64,000 nucleotides of DNA from Akkermansiaceae bacterium (GTDB taxonomy: Bacteria; Verrucomicrobiota; Verrucomicrobiia; Verrucomicrobiales; DEV007), in contig JACKQE010000019.1 of assembly GCA_024233005.1 (NCBI GenBank), positions 1 to 64,000 of the forward strand, read 5' to 3'. The position numbers and the translations under genes are program-made. Positions 44,466-53,382 of the stretch are shown piece after piece (position 1 is the first letter of the stretch; each line of letters begins with the position of its first letter). The notes beneath the pieces are model-generated. The model was not told the DNA's origin. It saw nothing but the letters and a program-made list of their open reading frames with translations, and did no database searches.

Positions 44466-45467
44466 ATGAGCCGAGAAAAGAATATTGCCATCGTGGGGGC
44501 CACCGGAGCGGTGGGTGTGGAAATGCTGCGCTGTTTGGAACAGCGAAACTTCCCCCATGCCGGGATCAAAGCCCTGGCCTCCGCCCGTTCGGCCGGAAAA
44601 GAACTTCCTTACCGCGGGGGCTCGGTGCCGGTTGAGGAACTCACCCCGGAGTCTTTTCAGGGGGTGGACATCGCCCTTTTCAGCGCGGGTTCCGGCATTT
44701 CAAAAGAGTTTGGCCCCATAGCGGCCCGAGCCGGAGCCGTGGTGATCGACAACTCCTCGGCCTTCCGCATGGACGAAACGGTTCCTTTGGTGGTGCCGGA
44801 GATCAATCCCGAGGATGCGATGAAACATCAGGGCATCATCGCCAACCCGAATTGCACCACCATCATCACCTTGATGGCTCTGAATCCGCTGCATCAGAGA
44901 TTCGGCGTCCGTCGTCTCATCGCGTCCAGCTATCAGGCGGTCTCCGGCAGTGGAGCTCAGGGAATTGCCGAGCTGGAGTCCCAGGTCCGATCCATTGCGG
45001 CAGGGGAGAAGCCGATCCGTTCGGTCTACCAACACCAGATCGCCTTCAATGTGATCCCCCATGTCGATGTGTTCCTCGAAAACGGCTACACGAAAGAAGA
45101 AATGAAAATGGTCCATGAAGGCCGGAAGATCCTCCATCATCCAGAGCTTCAGGCATCGGTGACCTGTGTGCGCGTGCCGGTCTACCGCTCCCATTCCGTC
45201 TCGGTGACGGTCGATTTCGCCGAAATGCCGGATGTCGATGAAGCGCGTCGGGTCATCAACGCCGCGCCCGGTGTGCATGTGGTTGACGATCCTTCACAAC
45301 TGCTTTATCCGACACCGCTTGACTCCACGAACGGGGATGACTGCCTCGTGGGAAGGATCCGGCGCGACCTGGTGTTTGACAATGGGTTGGCGTTCTGGGT
45401 TGTGGGTGACCAGGTTCGCAAAGGCGCGGCGCTCAATGCCGTCCAGATTGCCGAGCTGTTCGTCTGA
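44466..45467 (+). CDS. asd: Aspartate-semialdehyde dehydrogenase
   Basis: 333 residues. It reduces aspartyl-4-phosphate to aspartate semialdehyde for Lys, diaminopimelate, Met and Thr synthesis. NADP-binding GATGAVG lies at 11-17. Substrate-site and catalytic features are NSSAFRM, Cys130 in NPNCTT, the Gln of SSYQAVSGSGAQG, and the Arg/His of CVRVPVYRSHS. These match the USG-1/gram-positive-like Asd branch. Starts at the ATG at 44466 behind a credible promoter. The prenyl synthase gene follows after 47 bp. Confidence 0.96.
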   Translation: MSREKNIAIVGATGAVGVEMLRCLEQRNFPHAGIKALASARSAGKELPYRGGSVPVEELTPESFQGVDIALFSAGSGISKEFGPIAARAGAVVIDNSSAFRMDETVPLVVPEINPEDAMKHQGIIANPNCTTIITLMALNPLHQRFGVRRLIASSYQAVSGSGAQGIAELESQVRSIAAGEKPIRSVYQHQIAFNVIPHVDVFLENGYTKEEMKMVHEGRKILHHPELQASVTCVRVPVYRSHSVSVTVDFAEMPDVDEARRVINAAPGVHVVDDPSQLLYPTPLDSTNGDDCLVGRIRRDLVFDNGLAFWVVGDQVRKGAALNAVQIAELFV

Positions 45468-45514
45468 TCTCCAGACCTGGCCGGTTCGCGGTCATCCCGT
45501 TACCTTTTTTTGCC

Positions 45515-46390
45515 GTGATTGCCTACCTCACTGAACGCACCCGGATCATCGACGAGACGTTGGACCGCCTCCTGCCTCCGGCCACCACGTCTCCAGTGAC
45601 GCTCCATGAGGCGATGCGCTACAGCCTTTTTGCCGGGGGCAAACGGCTCCGGCCAGCCCTTTGCTTGGCGGCTTCCGAAGCCTGCGGTGGTTCGGTGGAG
45701 GCGGCCCTGCCCATGGCGGCGGCCGTGGAGTGCCTCCATACCTACACGCTGATTCACGACGATCTACCGTGCATGGATGATGATGACTTCCGCCGGGGCC
45801 GCCCGACCTGCCACAAAGTGTATGGCGAGGGAGTGGCGGTGCTGGCCGGCGACGGCCTCCTCACACTGGCCTTTGAAATTCTCGCCGGAGCGCGTCCCAC
45901 CGCTCGCCATGGCACTGCTGATTTTGTCCGGGAACTGGCCGTGGCCTCCGGGAGCCGACATCTCATCGGCGGTCAGGTCATGGATCTGGAGGGCGAGGGA
46001 AGGCCCACCACGGCAGAACAGCTGAAATTCATCCACGAAAGCAAAACGGCAGCCCTCCTCACGGCAAGTCTCCGTCTCGGCGCCCTGGCGGGTAACGCCA
46101 CCGTCGAACAGCTCGAAGCGGTGGGGCGTTTCGGTTACGCCTTGGGACTGGCCTTCCAAGTCATTGATGACATCCTCGACGTGACCCAAAGCAGCGAGAA
46201 ACTCGGAAAAAGTGCCGGGAAAGACGCCGCCGCCCAGAAAGCCACCTACCCGGCGCTTTTCGGATTGGAAACTTCCCGGGCAGAAGCGGCCCGCCTAACC
46301 CGCGAAGCTCTGGATTCGCTCCAGATCTTTCGGGGAGCGGATGCCCGCCTTGGAGACATCGCCCGCTACCTGCTGGATCGGGAATATTAA
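45515..46390 (+). CDS. ispA: Polyprenyl (farnesyl/geranylgeranyl) diphosphate synthase
   Basis: 291 residues from a GTG at 45515; E. coli IspA has 299. First Asp-rich motif DDLPCMD at 82-88 and second DDILD near 217-221, with GGKRLRP at 41-47 and the KTAAL region between. Short-chain length is suggested by the two-residue insertion in the first Asp-rich motif (DDxxxxD), typical of bacterial farnesyl synthases. Condenses isopentenyl diphosphate with allylic diphosphates. The gene symbol rests on this similarity; a geranylgeranyl product cannot be excluded. Confidence 0.88.
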   Translation: MIAYLTERTRIIDETLDRLLPPATTSPVTLHEAMRYSLFAGGKRLRPALCLAASEACGGSVEAALPMAAAVECLHTYTLIHDDLPCMDDDDFRRGRPTCHKVYGEGVAVLAGDGLLTLAFEILAGARPTARHGTADFVRELAVASGSRHLIGGQVMDLEGEGRPTTAEQLKFIHESKTAALLTASLRLGALAGNATVEQLEAVGRFGYALGLAFQVIDDILDVTQSSEKLGKSAGKDAAAQKATYPALFGLETSRAEAARLTREALDSLQIFRGADARLGDIARYLLDREY

Positions 46391-46583
46391 AACTTCGATC
46401 CGGACCTGCCACATTCGCCTCAAGGACCGGTCCAAGACCGTGTTAGGGAGGGAGCGCTTTCGGATTGAGTGTCCCTCCATCAGGGGTATGGGTGTCGGTA
46501 CGGCGTGAAATCTTGCCCGACACGGAAAAACCTTTCCCGTCCTGCGGTGTTCCATCACAACCTCATCGTCGTAACCATTTTTC

Positions 46584-49004
46584 ATGAAGTCCCGTCTCCT
46601 CTCCCTCGCCTTGTTTCTGGTCGGTCCGGCTTTCCCCGGCCTGTCCCGGAGTGCCAAGTATCCTGCGCCGGTGCTGGCCGCTGTCACCGTGTCTGCTCCC
46701 ACGGACAAGACTTCCGCAGGAGAATCCCGCATCCCCGCGACCGAGCGCCTCGACCAACTTGTCGCTGCCAACTTGGCCAAACAAGGCCTCCAACCGAATC
46801 CCCCGGCCTCCGATGAAATTCTCGTGCGCCGCCTGTATCTCGACATCATAGGACGCATTCCCACCAAGGCCGAGACATTGGCCTTCCTCGATTCCAAAGA
46901 CCCGCGCAAGCGCGACAAACTCATCGACACCCTCCTCGAATCGGATGGCTATGTCAGTCATTTCTATAATTTCTGGGCCGACATCCTGCGCGCCAAATCC
47001 GATCTCAGCGGTGCCGCCCAAAGCCTTCCGGCGGGCAATGCCTATGCCGACTGGATCAAGCAAAGCCTGCGGGAAAACAAGCCCTACGACACCTTTGTCC
47101 GCGAAATGATCACCGCCAGCGGATCGACCTGGGAAAACCCCGCCATCGGTTACTATATCCGTGACTACGGGATGCCTCTGGACAATCTGGCCGTCACCAC
47201 ACAGGTATTCCTCGGGACCCAAATCGTTTGCGCCCAGTGCCACAACCATCCTTTCGACAAGTGGACCCAGATGGATTACTACCATCTTGCGGCCTTCACC
47301 TACGGTCAGATGACGACCAACAATTCGGCCAATCAAAGGGCCGCGCTTGCCCTGGCAGGGGGTCCGAGAATGGTCAAAACCAAATCCAAGAACAAATCTG
47401 AGCCCACTCCTGTGGCTGAGACGGAAGGTGGAACAGCAAGCAACCCAATGGATGGGTTGACCAAACAGGAACTCGCCAAGGCCTTCTCCGAAATCCTCAA
47501 ACCGGTGCGGTTCAATAACGTGGTCGAAACCGAAAGAACCCTCACGCTGCCTCACGACTACAAATACGACGACGCCAAACCGAAATCGCCGGTGACTCCC
47601 AAGGCTCTCTTCGGACCCGAAGCCCCCCTCACACCGTCGGAGAATCCCATCCAAGCCTTCGCCCTGTGGATGACCTCCCAGGAAAATCCACGCTTCACCA
47701 AAGTGATCGCCAACCGCCTCTGGAAGCGGGCTCTGGGCCTGGGGCTGATCGAACCGGTGGACGAATTGAGGGATGACACGGTGGCTTCCAACCCTGAACT
47801 GATGGATTTCCTCGAAGGTCGAATGAAAGCGTTCGGCTATGACATGAAAAAATACCTGCGGATGATCTACACTTCCGCAACCTACCAGCGTGAAGCCAGT
47901 CCGAAAGAGGTGACCCTCGGAGAGACCTACCATTTCCCGGGTCCGATCCTGCGGCGCATGAGTTCCGAGCAGATCTGGGACTCCCTTGTTTCCATGGCAG
48001 TGGAGAATCCGGACGCGCCTGATCCGGCGCAGGAGCTTGCCGCCCGACGCCGGCTCACCGAGGTTGAACTGATCGGTGAGGCGGTCTACGACATGCCTCC
48101 TGCCGACTTTCTTGCCAAGGCCCGCGACATCGCCCAAGTCCAGAAAACCCTTGCCGCCGAGATTCAACTTTCCCAATCGAAACTCGCGGAAGCCCGTGCG
48201 ACCCGGAATCCCGACGCCATCAAAACGGCCGTCAAAGAAGCGGCCGTGATCCGGCGTCGCCTCGAGACCGAAATCGAAAAGCGAGTCTATCGCGCCGGCC
48301 TTGAGGAAAAACTGACCGTGTCCCAAGGCAACGTCGGAAACGCCGAGGAAGCTGATGCCTTCCTCACGGAAATCGCCGCCGTGATGAAAGACCTTCCCGC
48401 AGAAAGCCATGACGATGCCCCGCCTGTGCTCGCTCGCAAGGCGGATAGGGAAGGCAAAGCCCCCCGGAGAACCGGGTTCGTCAATGACATTGTCAGCGCC
48501 CTCCTGAAGCCGGATTTGGTCTCCTTGCGCCAAGCCGAGAAACAGCGGTCTGCCAGTGAAACTGCGGCCTGGGGAATCGACACCCCGGCCGAGAGGCGTT
48601 CCTATGCGAATTTCTCCACCGCCCGGGCGCGCATGATCCGGGCATCGGAACTCCCCTCCCCGGCACCGCGCGGGCATTTCCTGCGAGAGTTCGGCCAGTC
48701 AGACCGCGAGCTGGTGGAAAATTCCACCGACCAGGCATCCATCACCCAGGCTCTGTCCCTTCTCAATGGCCCCTATGCCAGCGCCGTCGCCAGCCGGTTC
48801 TCGGTCATCGGTCGGGAGATCGCTGCTTCCAAGGGCCAGGATGCGCGCCTCGACACCATTTATCTCACCATGATGAGCCGAAGGCCCACCGCAGAAGAGC
48901 GTCGCATCTTCGCCGAAGCCTCCGAAAGCATGGGAGGCAGCCTGCCCCAGAGCGGCATCATCTGGACACTCCTCAACACGCGCCAATTCTTCTTCATCCA
49001 GTGA
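46584..49004 (+). CDS. DUF1549/DUF1553 secreted protein
   Basis: 806 residues with a signal peptide (MKSRLLSLALFLVGPAFPGLS). DUF1549 is at 50-250 (DEILVRRLYLDIIGRIPT, GNAYADWIKQSLRENKPYD), including the haem-type motif CAQCHNHPFDKW. The centre holds a charged insert. DUF1553 begins around 350 (IQAFALWMTSQENPRFTKVIANRLWKR shortened here to its core ANRLWKR) and continues with RRMSSEQIWDSLVSMA. The C-terminus ends with LLNTRQFFFIQ, the family hallmark. The stop codon abuts the next frame, a DUF1501 gene. Confidence 0.9.
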   Translation: MKSRLLSLALFLVGPAFPGLSRSAKYPAPVLAAVTVSAPTDKTSAGESRIPATERLDQLVAANLAKQGLQPNPPASDEILVRRLYLDIIGRIPTKAETLAFLDSKDPRKRDKLIDTLLESDGYVSHFYNFWADILRAKSDLSGAAQSLPAGNAYADWIKQSLRENKPYDTFVREMITASGSTWENPAIGYYIRDYGMPLDNLAVTTQVFLGTQIVCAQCHNHPFDKWTQMDYYHLAAFTYGQMTTNNSANQRAALALAGGPRMVKTKSKNKSEPTPVAETEGGTASNPMDGLTKQELAKAFSEILKPVRFNNVVETERTLTLPHDYKYDDAKPKSPVTPKALFGPEAPLTPSENPIQAFALWMTSQENPRFTKVIANRLWKRALGLGLIEPVDELRDDTVASNPELMDFLEGRMKAFGYDMKKYLRMIYTSATYQREASPKEVTLGETYHFPGPILRRMSSEQIWDSLVSMAVENPDAPDPAQELAARRRLTEVELIGEAVYDMPPADFLAKARDIAQVQKTLAAEIQLSQSKLAEARATRNPDAIKTAVKEAAVIRRRLETEIEKRVYRAGLEEKLTVSQGNVGNAEEADAFLTEIAAVMKDLPAESHDDAPPVLARKADREGKAPRRTGFVNDIVSALLKPDLVSLRQAEKQRSASETAAWGIDTPAERRSYANFSTARARMIRASELPSPAPRGHFLREFGQSDRELVENSTDQASITQALSLLNGPYASAVASRFSVIGREIAASKGQDARLDTIYLTMMSRRPTAEERRIFAEASESMGGSLPQSGIIWTLLNTRQFFFIQ

Positions 49005-49055
49005 TTGGATCCCCTCCCGCTGCCCGACTTCCTCACCACGCCGCTTTCCAGTCCC

Positions 49056-50357
49056 ATGAAACCTCTCCTGCTCCGCGCCGATGAAATGACCCGCCGTGAC
49101 TTCACGGCCATGCTCGCCAAGTCATTCCTTGGGGTCTCCGCGCTTTCCGGTTTATCCCTCCCTTCCGCCCGCGCCGCCGGGGCCGGAGCCTCCGCGCTGA
49201 GGCAAATCGCCACAGCCAAGCGCGTCATCTACCTTTACATGACCGGGGGCATGAGCCACCTCGACACGTTCGACCCCAAACCCGGCAGCGAAGTCATGGG
49301 ACCGACCAAAGCCATCCGCACCAGTGCCGACGGCATCCAAGTCTCCGAGTATCTGCCCCGGCTTGCCAAACAGGCCCACCACCTTGCGGTGATCCATTCC
49401 ATGGCCTCGACCCAGGGAGCCCACAAGCAGGGCAACTACTTCATGCACACCAGCTACACGCTGCGCAGCTCCATCCGCCATCCCGCCATGGGGGCTTGGT
49501 TGCTCAAGTTTCAAGGCCGCCACAACTCCGCCCTCCCGGGCAGTGTCATGATCGGCAACGACAGCAGCCATCCCGGAGCCGGCTTTTTCGAAAGCAAGCT
49601 CTCCCCGCTCATGCTTTCCAGCGCGGAAACCGGCCTTCCGAACAGCCGCCTTCGCGAAGGGGTGGATGAGAAAGCCTTCTCGGTCCAACTCGAGGTCGCC
49701 TCCCGGCTCGATACCGCGTTTGTGGAGAAGTACGACCAAAAGAATGTGCGGGCCTACGCCGACATGTATGACGACGCCCTGAAGCTGATGAAAAGCCGCG
49801 ACCTTGCCGCCTTCGACATTTCCAAGGAGTCCGATGCCACGCGCGAGCGCTACGGCTATGACACTTTCGGCCAGGGCTGTCTTCTGGCCCGGCGTCTCGC
49901 TGAAAGCGGGGTCCGGTTCATCGAGGTTTCCTACGGCAGTTGGGACACCCACAACGCCAATTTCGTCAATGTCCCCGACAAAGCGGAAGTCCTGGACCAG
50001 GGCATGTCCGCGCTGCTGGAAGATCTGGAGCGCCGCGGGCTGCTCGAGGACACCCTCGTCGTTCTGGCGACCGAGTTCGGCCGCACCCCGGAGATCAATG
50101 CCAACGAAGGACGAGATCACCATCCACAAGCCTTCACCTGCGTCCTTGCGGGCGGCGGCATCAAGGGAGGTCAGATCCATGGCAAAACTGATGAACGCGG
50201 GGCCAAAGTGGTGGAAAATGAAGTCGCAGTGCCCGATCTGAATGCCACCATCGGCTACGCGTTGGGACTGCCGCTGGATCTGGTCCTCTATTCCCCAAGC
50301 AAGCGCCCCTTCACCGTGGCCGACAAAGGCAAGCCAGTGGTGTCACTCTTTTCGTAG
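49056..50357 (+). CDS. DUF1501 secreted protein (Tat-like signal)
   Basis: 433 residues from the ATG at 49056; a TTG at 49005, directly after the preceding stop, would add 17 residues ahead of the twin-arginine motif (MTRRDFTAMLAKSFLG). DUF1501 motifs are YLYMTGGMSHLDTFDPKP, EVSYGSWDTHNANF and LATEFGRTPEINANEGRDHH. A weak hairpin (CTGGC-AAC-GCCAG then TTATTT, 50369-50387) may terminate the pair. It forms a standard two-gene unit with the DUF1553 gene. Confidence 0.9.
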   Translation: MKPLLLRADEMTRRDFTAMLAKSFLGVSALSGLSLPSARAAGAGASALRQIATAKRVIYLYMTGGMSHLDTFDPKPGSEVMGPTKAIRTSADGIQVSEYLPRLAKQAHHLAVIHSMASTQGAHKQGNYFMHTSYTLRSSIRHPAMGAWLLKFQGRHNSALPGSVMIGNDSSHPGAGFFESKLSPLMLSSAETGLPNSRLREGVDEKAFSVQLEVASRLDTAFVEKYDQKNVRAYADMYDDALKLMKSRDLAAFDISKESDATRERYGYDTFGQGCLLARRLAESGVRFIEVSYGSWDTHNANFVNVPDKAEVLDQGMSALLEDLERRGLLEDTLVVLATEFGRTPEINANEGRDHHPQAFTCVLAGGGIKGGQIHGKTDERGAKVVENEVAVPDLNATIGYALGLPLDLVLYSPSKRPFTVADKGKPVVSLFS

Positions 50358-50548
50358 GGAGAAGGACGCTGGCAACGCCAGTTATTTGCAGGCCCCCAAT
50401 CTCGCAAGGTTGGCAAAACAGCCGTGAAAGTTGCCACCGATGGGGAAAGTCCAGCCCAATCCGGTTCGAGGGGTGACATCTGCCGAGGGGTATAAAATTG
50501 ACTCGTGGGAGGGATGGGGCTACTGGTTCCGTCTCCTTATCAAGCAGT

Positions 50549-51877
50549 ATGAGAAACACCGAACCACTGCAAATCCCTATGGCTATTGCAGCCCTTTGTC
50601 TGTTTCTAATCGGGCCCGGCTTGCAAGCCCAGACCACGGTTGTTCATCCCCCTCACGGCATGGCCCTGCCCGAATCCGGACAAGTGGAAGTGAGCAACCA
50701 GAAGGGTGAGACCAGGATTATCAAGGCCAGAGCAACCACCTCGCAATCCGAAATCACCTCCGAATCCCAATTCTCCCTTGCCATTCGCCCGGGAGACCTG
50801 ATCCGCACACCCCAGGATGTCTTCTGTGATGTTTTGATTCCCAGCGTGGGGACACTGCGTTTGGCACCGGAAAGTGAAGTGCGGCTGCCGGCAGAAAAAT
50901 CGGAGACGGACAAGCAAGAGAACAGCATGGAGCTTTTGAAGGGAAAGCTGTTCATGGACATAGATGGGGTCGCCTTGAAACGTCAGAACAACCAGCAATT
51001 CAGGCTCAAAACCCCCACCACGATCCTGGCGGTGCGGGGAACCCAGTTGTTCGCTGAAGCCAGGGATGGCGTTGACACGGCAGGCGTCTTCACAGGGGAG
51101 ATTGTGGTGATGGAAGTGGCTTCCGGTCAATCGACCGCAGTCCAAAGCGGCATGGCTGTGGATTCCAAACCCGGGGGGCTCGGCCCCCTGCGAAAAGCCA
51201 CGGAAGAGGAGACCCGAGCCGGGGACATCTTTGATCCGCTGACACTCCATGCCGCACCCGCTGAATCAAAGTCCAGAAAAGCATCTTTGACTTACTTCTT
51301 CGCTCCCGAAGAGGCGAATTTGCCCGGCTACATCGAAGCCAAAGAAAAGGTAAAACTCACCAATCCTTCTGTGCCGGAAATTCCGGGTAGCGTGCTCAGG
51401 GCCGCATTCCAGCCGAACCTGGAATTTCCCGACCGAGACACCCAAGTCGTCTGTGTGGTGGATCTGAACCGGAAGGTCCGGGAAGTCCCGGTCGCTCTTG
51501 AATTCGCAATCCGCGCCAAGGGCGTGCTCCGAATCAAGACCGCAGGCTTCGTCACCAAGATCAAGGACACCCAATATGGTGTCACCAACACCGTGATTGA
51601 GATTCCGGCCGATGCGGCGCCCGATACCTGGATTCCAGTCTATCTGCCCGTCGCTCCAAATCCCGAGATCATCCAGCTCTCAAATGCCGGAGGATCGTGG
51701 GACATTTACCGACCAGAAACCGGAGAATGGCCGAGCTCCCTGGTGTTCATCATTGACCCGAATCTCCACGAAAAAAGAGCGATCGAACAGATTTCGCAAG
51801 TCGTGCCGGATTTGCCGGATTACTATTATGAAATCTCCCCGATTTCAGTCCTTACGCGGCCAGATCCCCCCAAGTAG
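50549..51877 (+). CDS. FecR-domain exported protein
   Basis: 442 residues from the ATG at 50549 (MRNTEPLQIPMAIAALCLFL is the start of a signal peptide ending near LQAQ). The FecR-type beta-helix/jelly-roll lies at about 75-200: LIRTPQDVFCDVLIPSVGTL, LRLAPESEVRL, ELLKGKLFMDIDG, FRLKTPTTILAVRGTQLF. The rest is unassigned beta-rich sequence. No membrane anchor beyond the signal is present and no sigma factor lies nearby, so this is not a FecI-FecR pair. The next gene, a CHASE2 protein, starts 1 bp after the stop, so the two are translationally linked. Confidence 0.88.
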   Translation: MRNTEPLQIPMAIAALCLFLIGPGLQAQTTVVHPPHGMALPESGQVEVSNQKGETRIIKARATTSQSEITSESQFSLAIRPGDLIRTPQDVFCDVLIPSVGTLRLAPESEVRLPAEKSETDKQENSMELLKGKLFMDIDGVALKRQNNQQFRLKTPTTILAVRGTQLFAEARDGVDTAGVFTGEIVVMEVASGQSTAVQSGMAVDSKPGGLGPLRKATEEETRAGDIFDPLTLHAAPAESKSRKASLTYFFAPEEANLPGYIEAKEKVKLTNPSVPEIPGSVLRAAFQPNLEFPDRDTQVVCVVDLNRKVREVPVALEFAIRAKGVLRIKTAGFVTKIKDTQYGVTNTVIEIPADAAPDTWIPVYLPVAPNPEIIQLSNAGGSWDIYRPETGEWPSSLVFIIDPNLHEKRAIEQISQVVPDLPDYYYEISPISVLTRPDPPK

Positions 51878-51878
51878 G

Positions 51879-53372
51879 ATGAAATTGCGGCTTTCCACCC
51901 GGAGACTGCTTCTCGGAGCCACTGTCGGTATCCTGCTTGGCCTCGCCGGAATGTTCGGAGTTGGGCAGAATCTCGAGGATCGGCTGATTGATTATCGCCT
52001 TCATGCCTGGCACAAGGGCACCCCTTCCCCGGAGATCGTCCTCGTGGGAGTCAGTGATGCGGACATCGCCACGTTTGGCTCATGGCCTTTCCCCCGCGGG
52101 GTGCACAGTGATGTCATCCAGATTCTGGAAGCGATGAAACCCGCCCACATTTCGATGGATATTTTGTTCAACGAAGCATCGGAAGATCCAGGGCAGGATC
52201 AACAATTGCTCACCAGCATCAATCAACAGAAAAACATCACCCTGCCCTACTATTTTGATAAATTCGGGTTCGAGGATTTTTCCCCAGGGACGGATCACTT
52301 TCTGGAAGGCCGTCACTATGGCTATGATCCCGCTCAGGGAGACCTGCCTGCCGGTGCCGATGCCGTAGGTCCGTTCACCAAGCTTGACTGCACCTTCGGA
52401 GCCTCCAACGGGATCCCTTCCCGGCCGGATGGGAAAATCCGGGAAGCTCCGCTCTTCATCCAACAAGGGAGCCTCCTGTATCCGAGTCTGGGAATGCAGA
52501 CCTTGATGGCCTCACTGAAAACAGCCCCTGACCAAATAACCGTTCAACCAGGCAGGTTTGTCACCATAACCAACTCCCCGCGAGGGACCTTGCGGTTTCC
52601 CATCAGCAGGAGGGGACTCTACCGGATCAATTATCAAGGAGATTTGGAACGTTTTACCGGTCTCGATTACAGCAGCCTCTACCGTTCGGTGAAGGATCCA
52701 GAGTTTGGACAAAAAGTCAGATCCGCCGTGGAGGGCAATTTGGTTCTGGTCGGATACGTGGCCACCGGTAGTTACGACACTTTGAACACACCGATCGGCC
52801 CCATGCCGGGACTGGTGGTGCATGCCAATCTGTTGTCCAATCTCTGGTCAGGTCAGCACCTCTGGCTCCCCCCCTTCTGGCTGGAAATGGTGATCCTGCC
52901 GATCTTCGGGTTGGCTGCCGGGGCAGTGATGACGCTTCGTCGGAAGGCCCGGCTCGCAGGCGTCCTTGTCCTTGGGCTCGCGGCCTTGGCCATCTGTCTC
53001 GCGGCGGCGAAGGAAGACATCATGCTTCCCATGGCCGGTCTCGCCGGGACCTGGGGGGTTCTCCTCTGTGCGGCAGGGCTGCTGAAAAATACCCTCACGA
53101 ATCCTGAAGGATTGGCCCCCGCCCCCTCTTTGCCGAAAGTCCTGCTACCGAAAATTCCTCAGACTGGCAGCACGGGACTTTCCAGACGGGTGTCCCATCC
53201 CCCATCGATCCGAAACCCAGAATTGCCCGTAGGGATGGATTCCAATGATGCGGAAACGGTTCAAATGGACGCGACAGTGACTTGGCAGAGCCCTGCTCGG
53301 GAGGCAAGGTCCCCTGACGAAAAAATCTCACCCGCAGAAGAAAATACTTCCCTACAGCCTCCCGCCCCGTGA
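51879..53372 (+). CDS. CHASE2-domain membrane sensor protein
   Basis: 497 residues from the ATG at 51879. A first membrane segment (about 9-29) is followed by a periplasmic CHASE2 domain: LEDRLIDYRLHAWHKG, IVLVGVSDADIATFGSWPFPR, HISMDILFNEAS, YRINYQGDL, NLVLVGYVATGSYD, MPGLVVHANLLSNL. Three closely spaced segments follow (about 325-405). Normally a kinase or cyclase output domain comes next. Here there is only a 95-residue Pro/Ser/Thr-rich cytoplasmic tail including DAETVQMDATVTW. Signal output must therefore pass to another protein; the next gene is a Ser/Thr kinase 10 bp on. Confidence 0.88.
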   Translation: MKLRLSTRRLLLGATVGILLGLAGMFGVGQNLEDRLIDYRLHAWHKGTPSPEIVLVGVSDADIATFGSWPFPRGVHSDVIQILEAMKPAHISMDILFNEASEDPGQDQQLLTSINQQKNITLPYYFDKFGFEDFSPGTDHFLEGRHYGYDPAQGDLPAGADAVGPFTKLDCTFGASNGIPSRPDGKIREAPLFIQQGSLLYPSLGMQTLMASLKTAPDQITVQPGRFVTITNSPRGTLRFPISRRGLYRINYQGDLERFTGLDYSSLYRSVKDPEFGQKVRSAVEGNLVLVGYVATGSYDTLNTPIGPMPGLVVHANLLSNLWSGQHLWLPPFWLEMVILPIFGLAAGAVMTLRRKARLAGVLVLGLAALAICLAAAKEDIMLPMAGLAGTWGVLLCAAGLLKNTLTNPEGLAPAPSLPKVLLPKIPQTGSTGLSRRVSHPPSIRNPELPVGMDSNDAETVQMDATVTWQSPAREARSPDEKISPAEENTSLQPPAP

Positions 53373-53382
53373 AGCGTAATCC

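Noticed and set aside
46563..48677. 704-codon minus-strand frame
   Set aside because: Antisense to the DUF1549/DUF1553 gene and lacks a protein-like composition.
50498..50526. TTGACT with TACTGG 17 bases on as the FecR operon promoter
   Set aside because: The -10 matches only two of six consensus bases, so I could not support it as a promoter although the position is reasonable.
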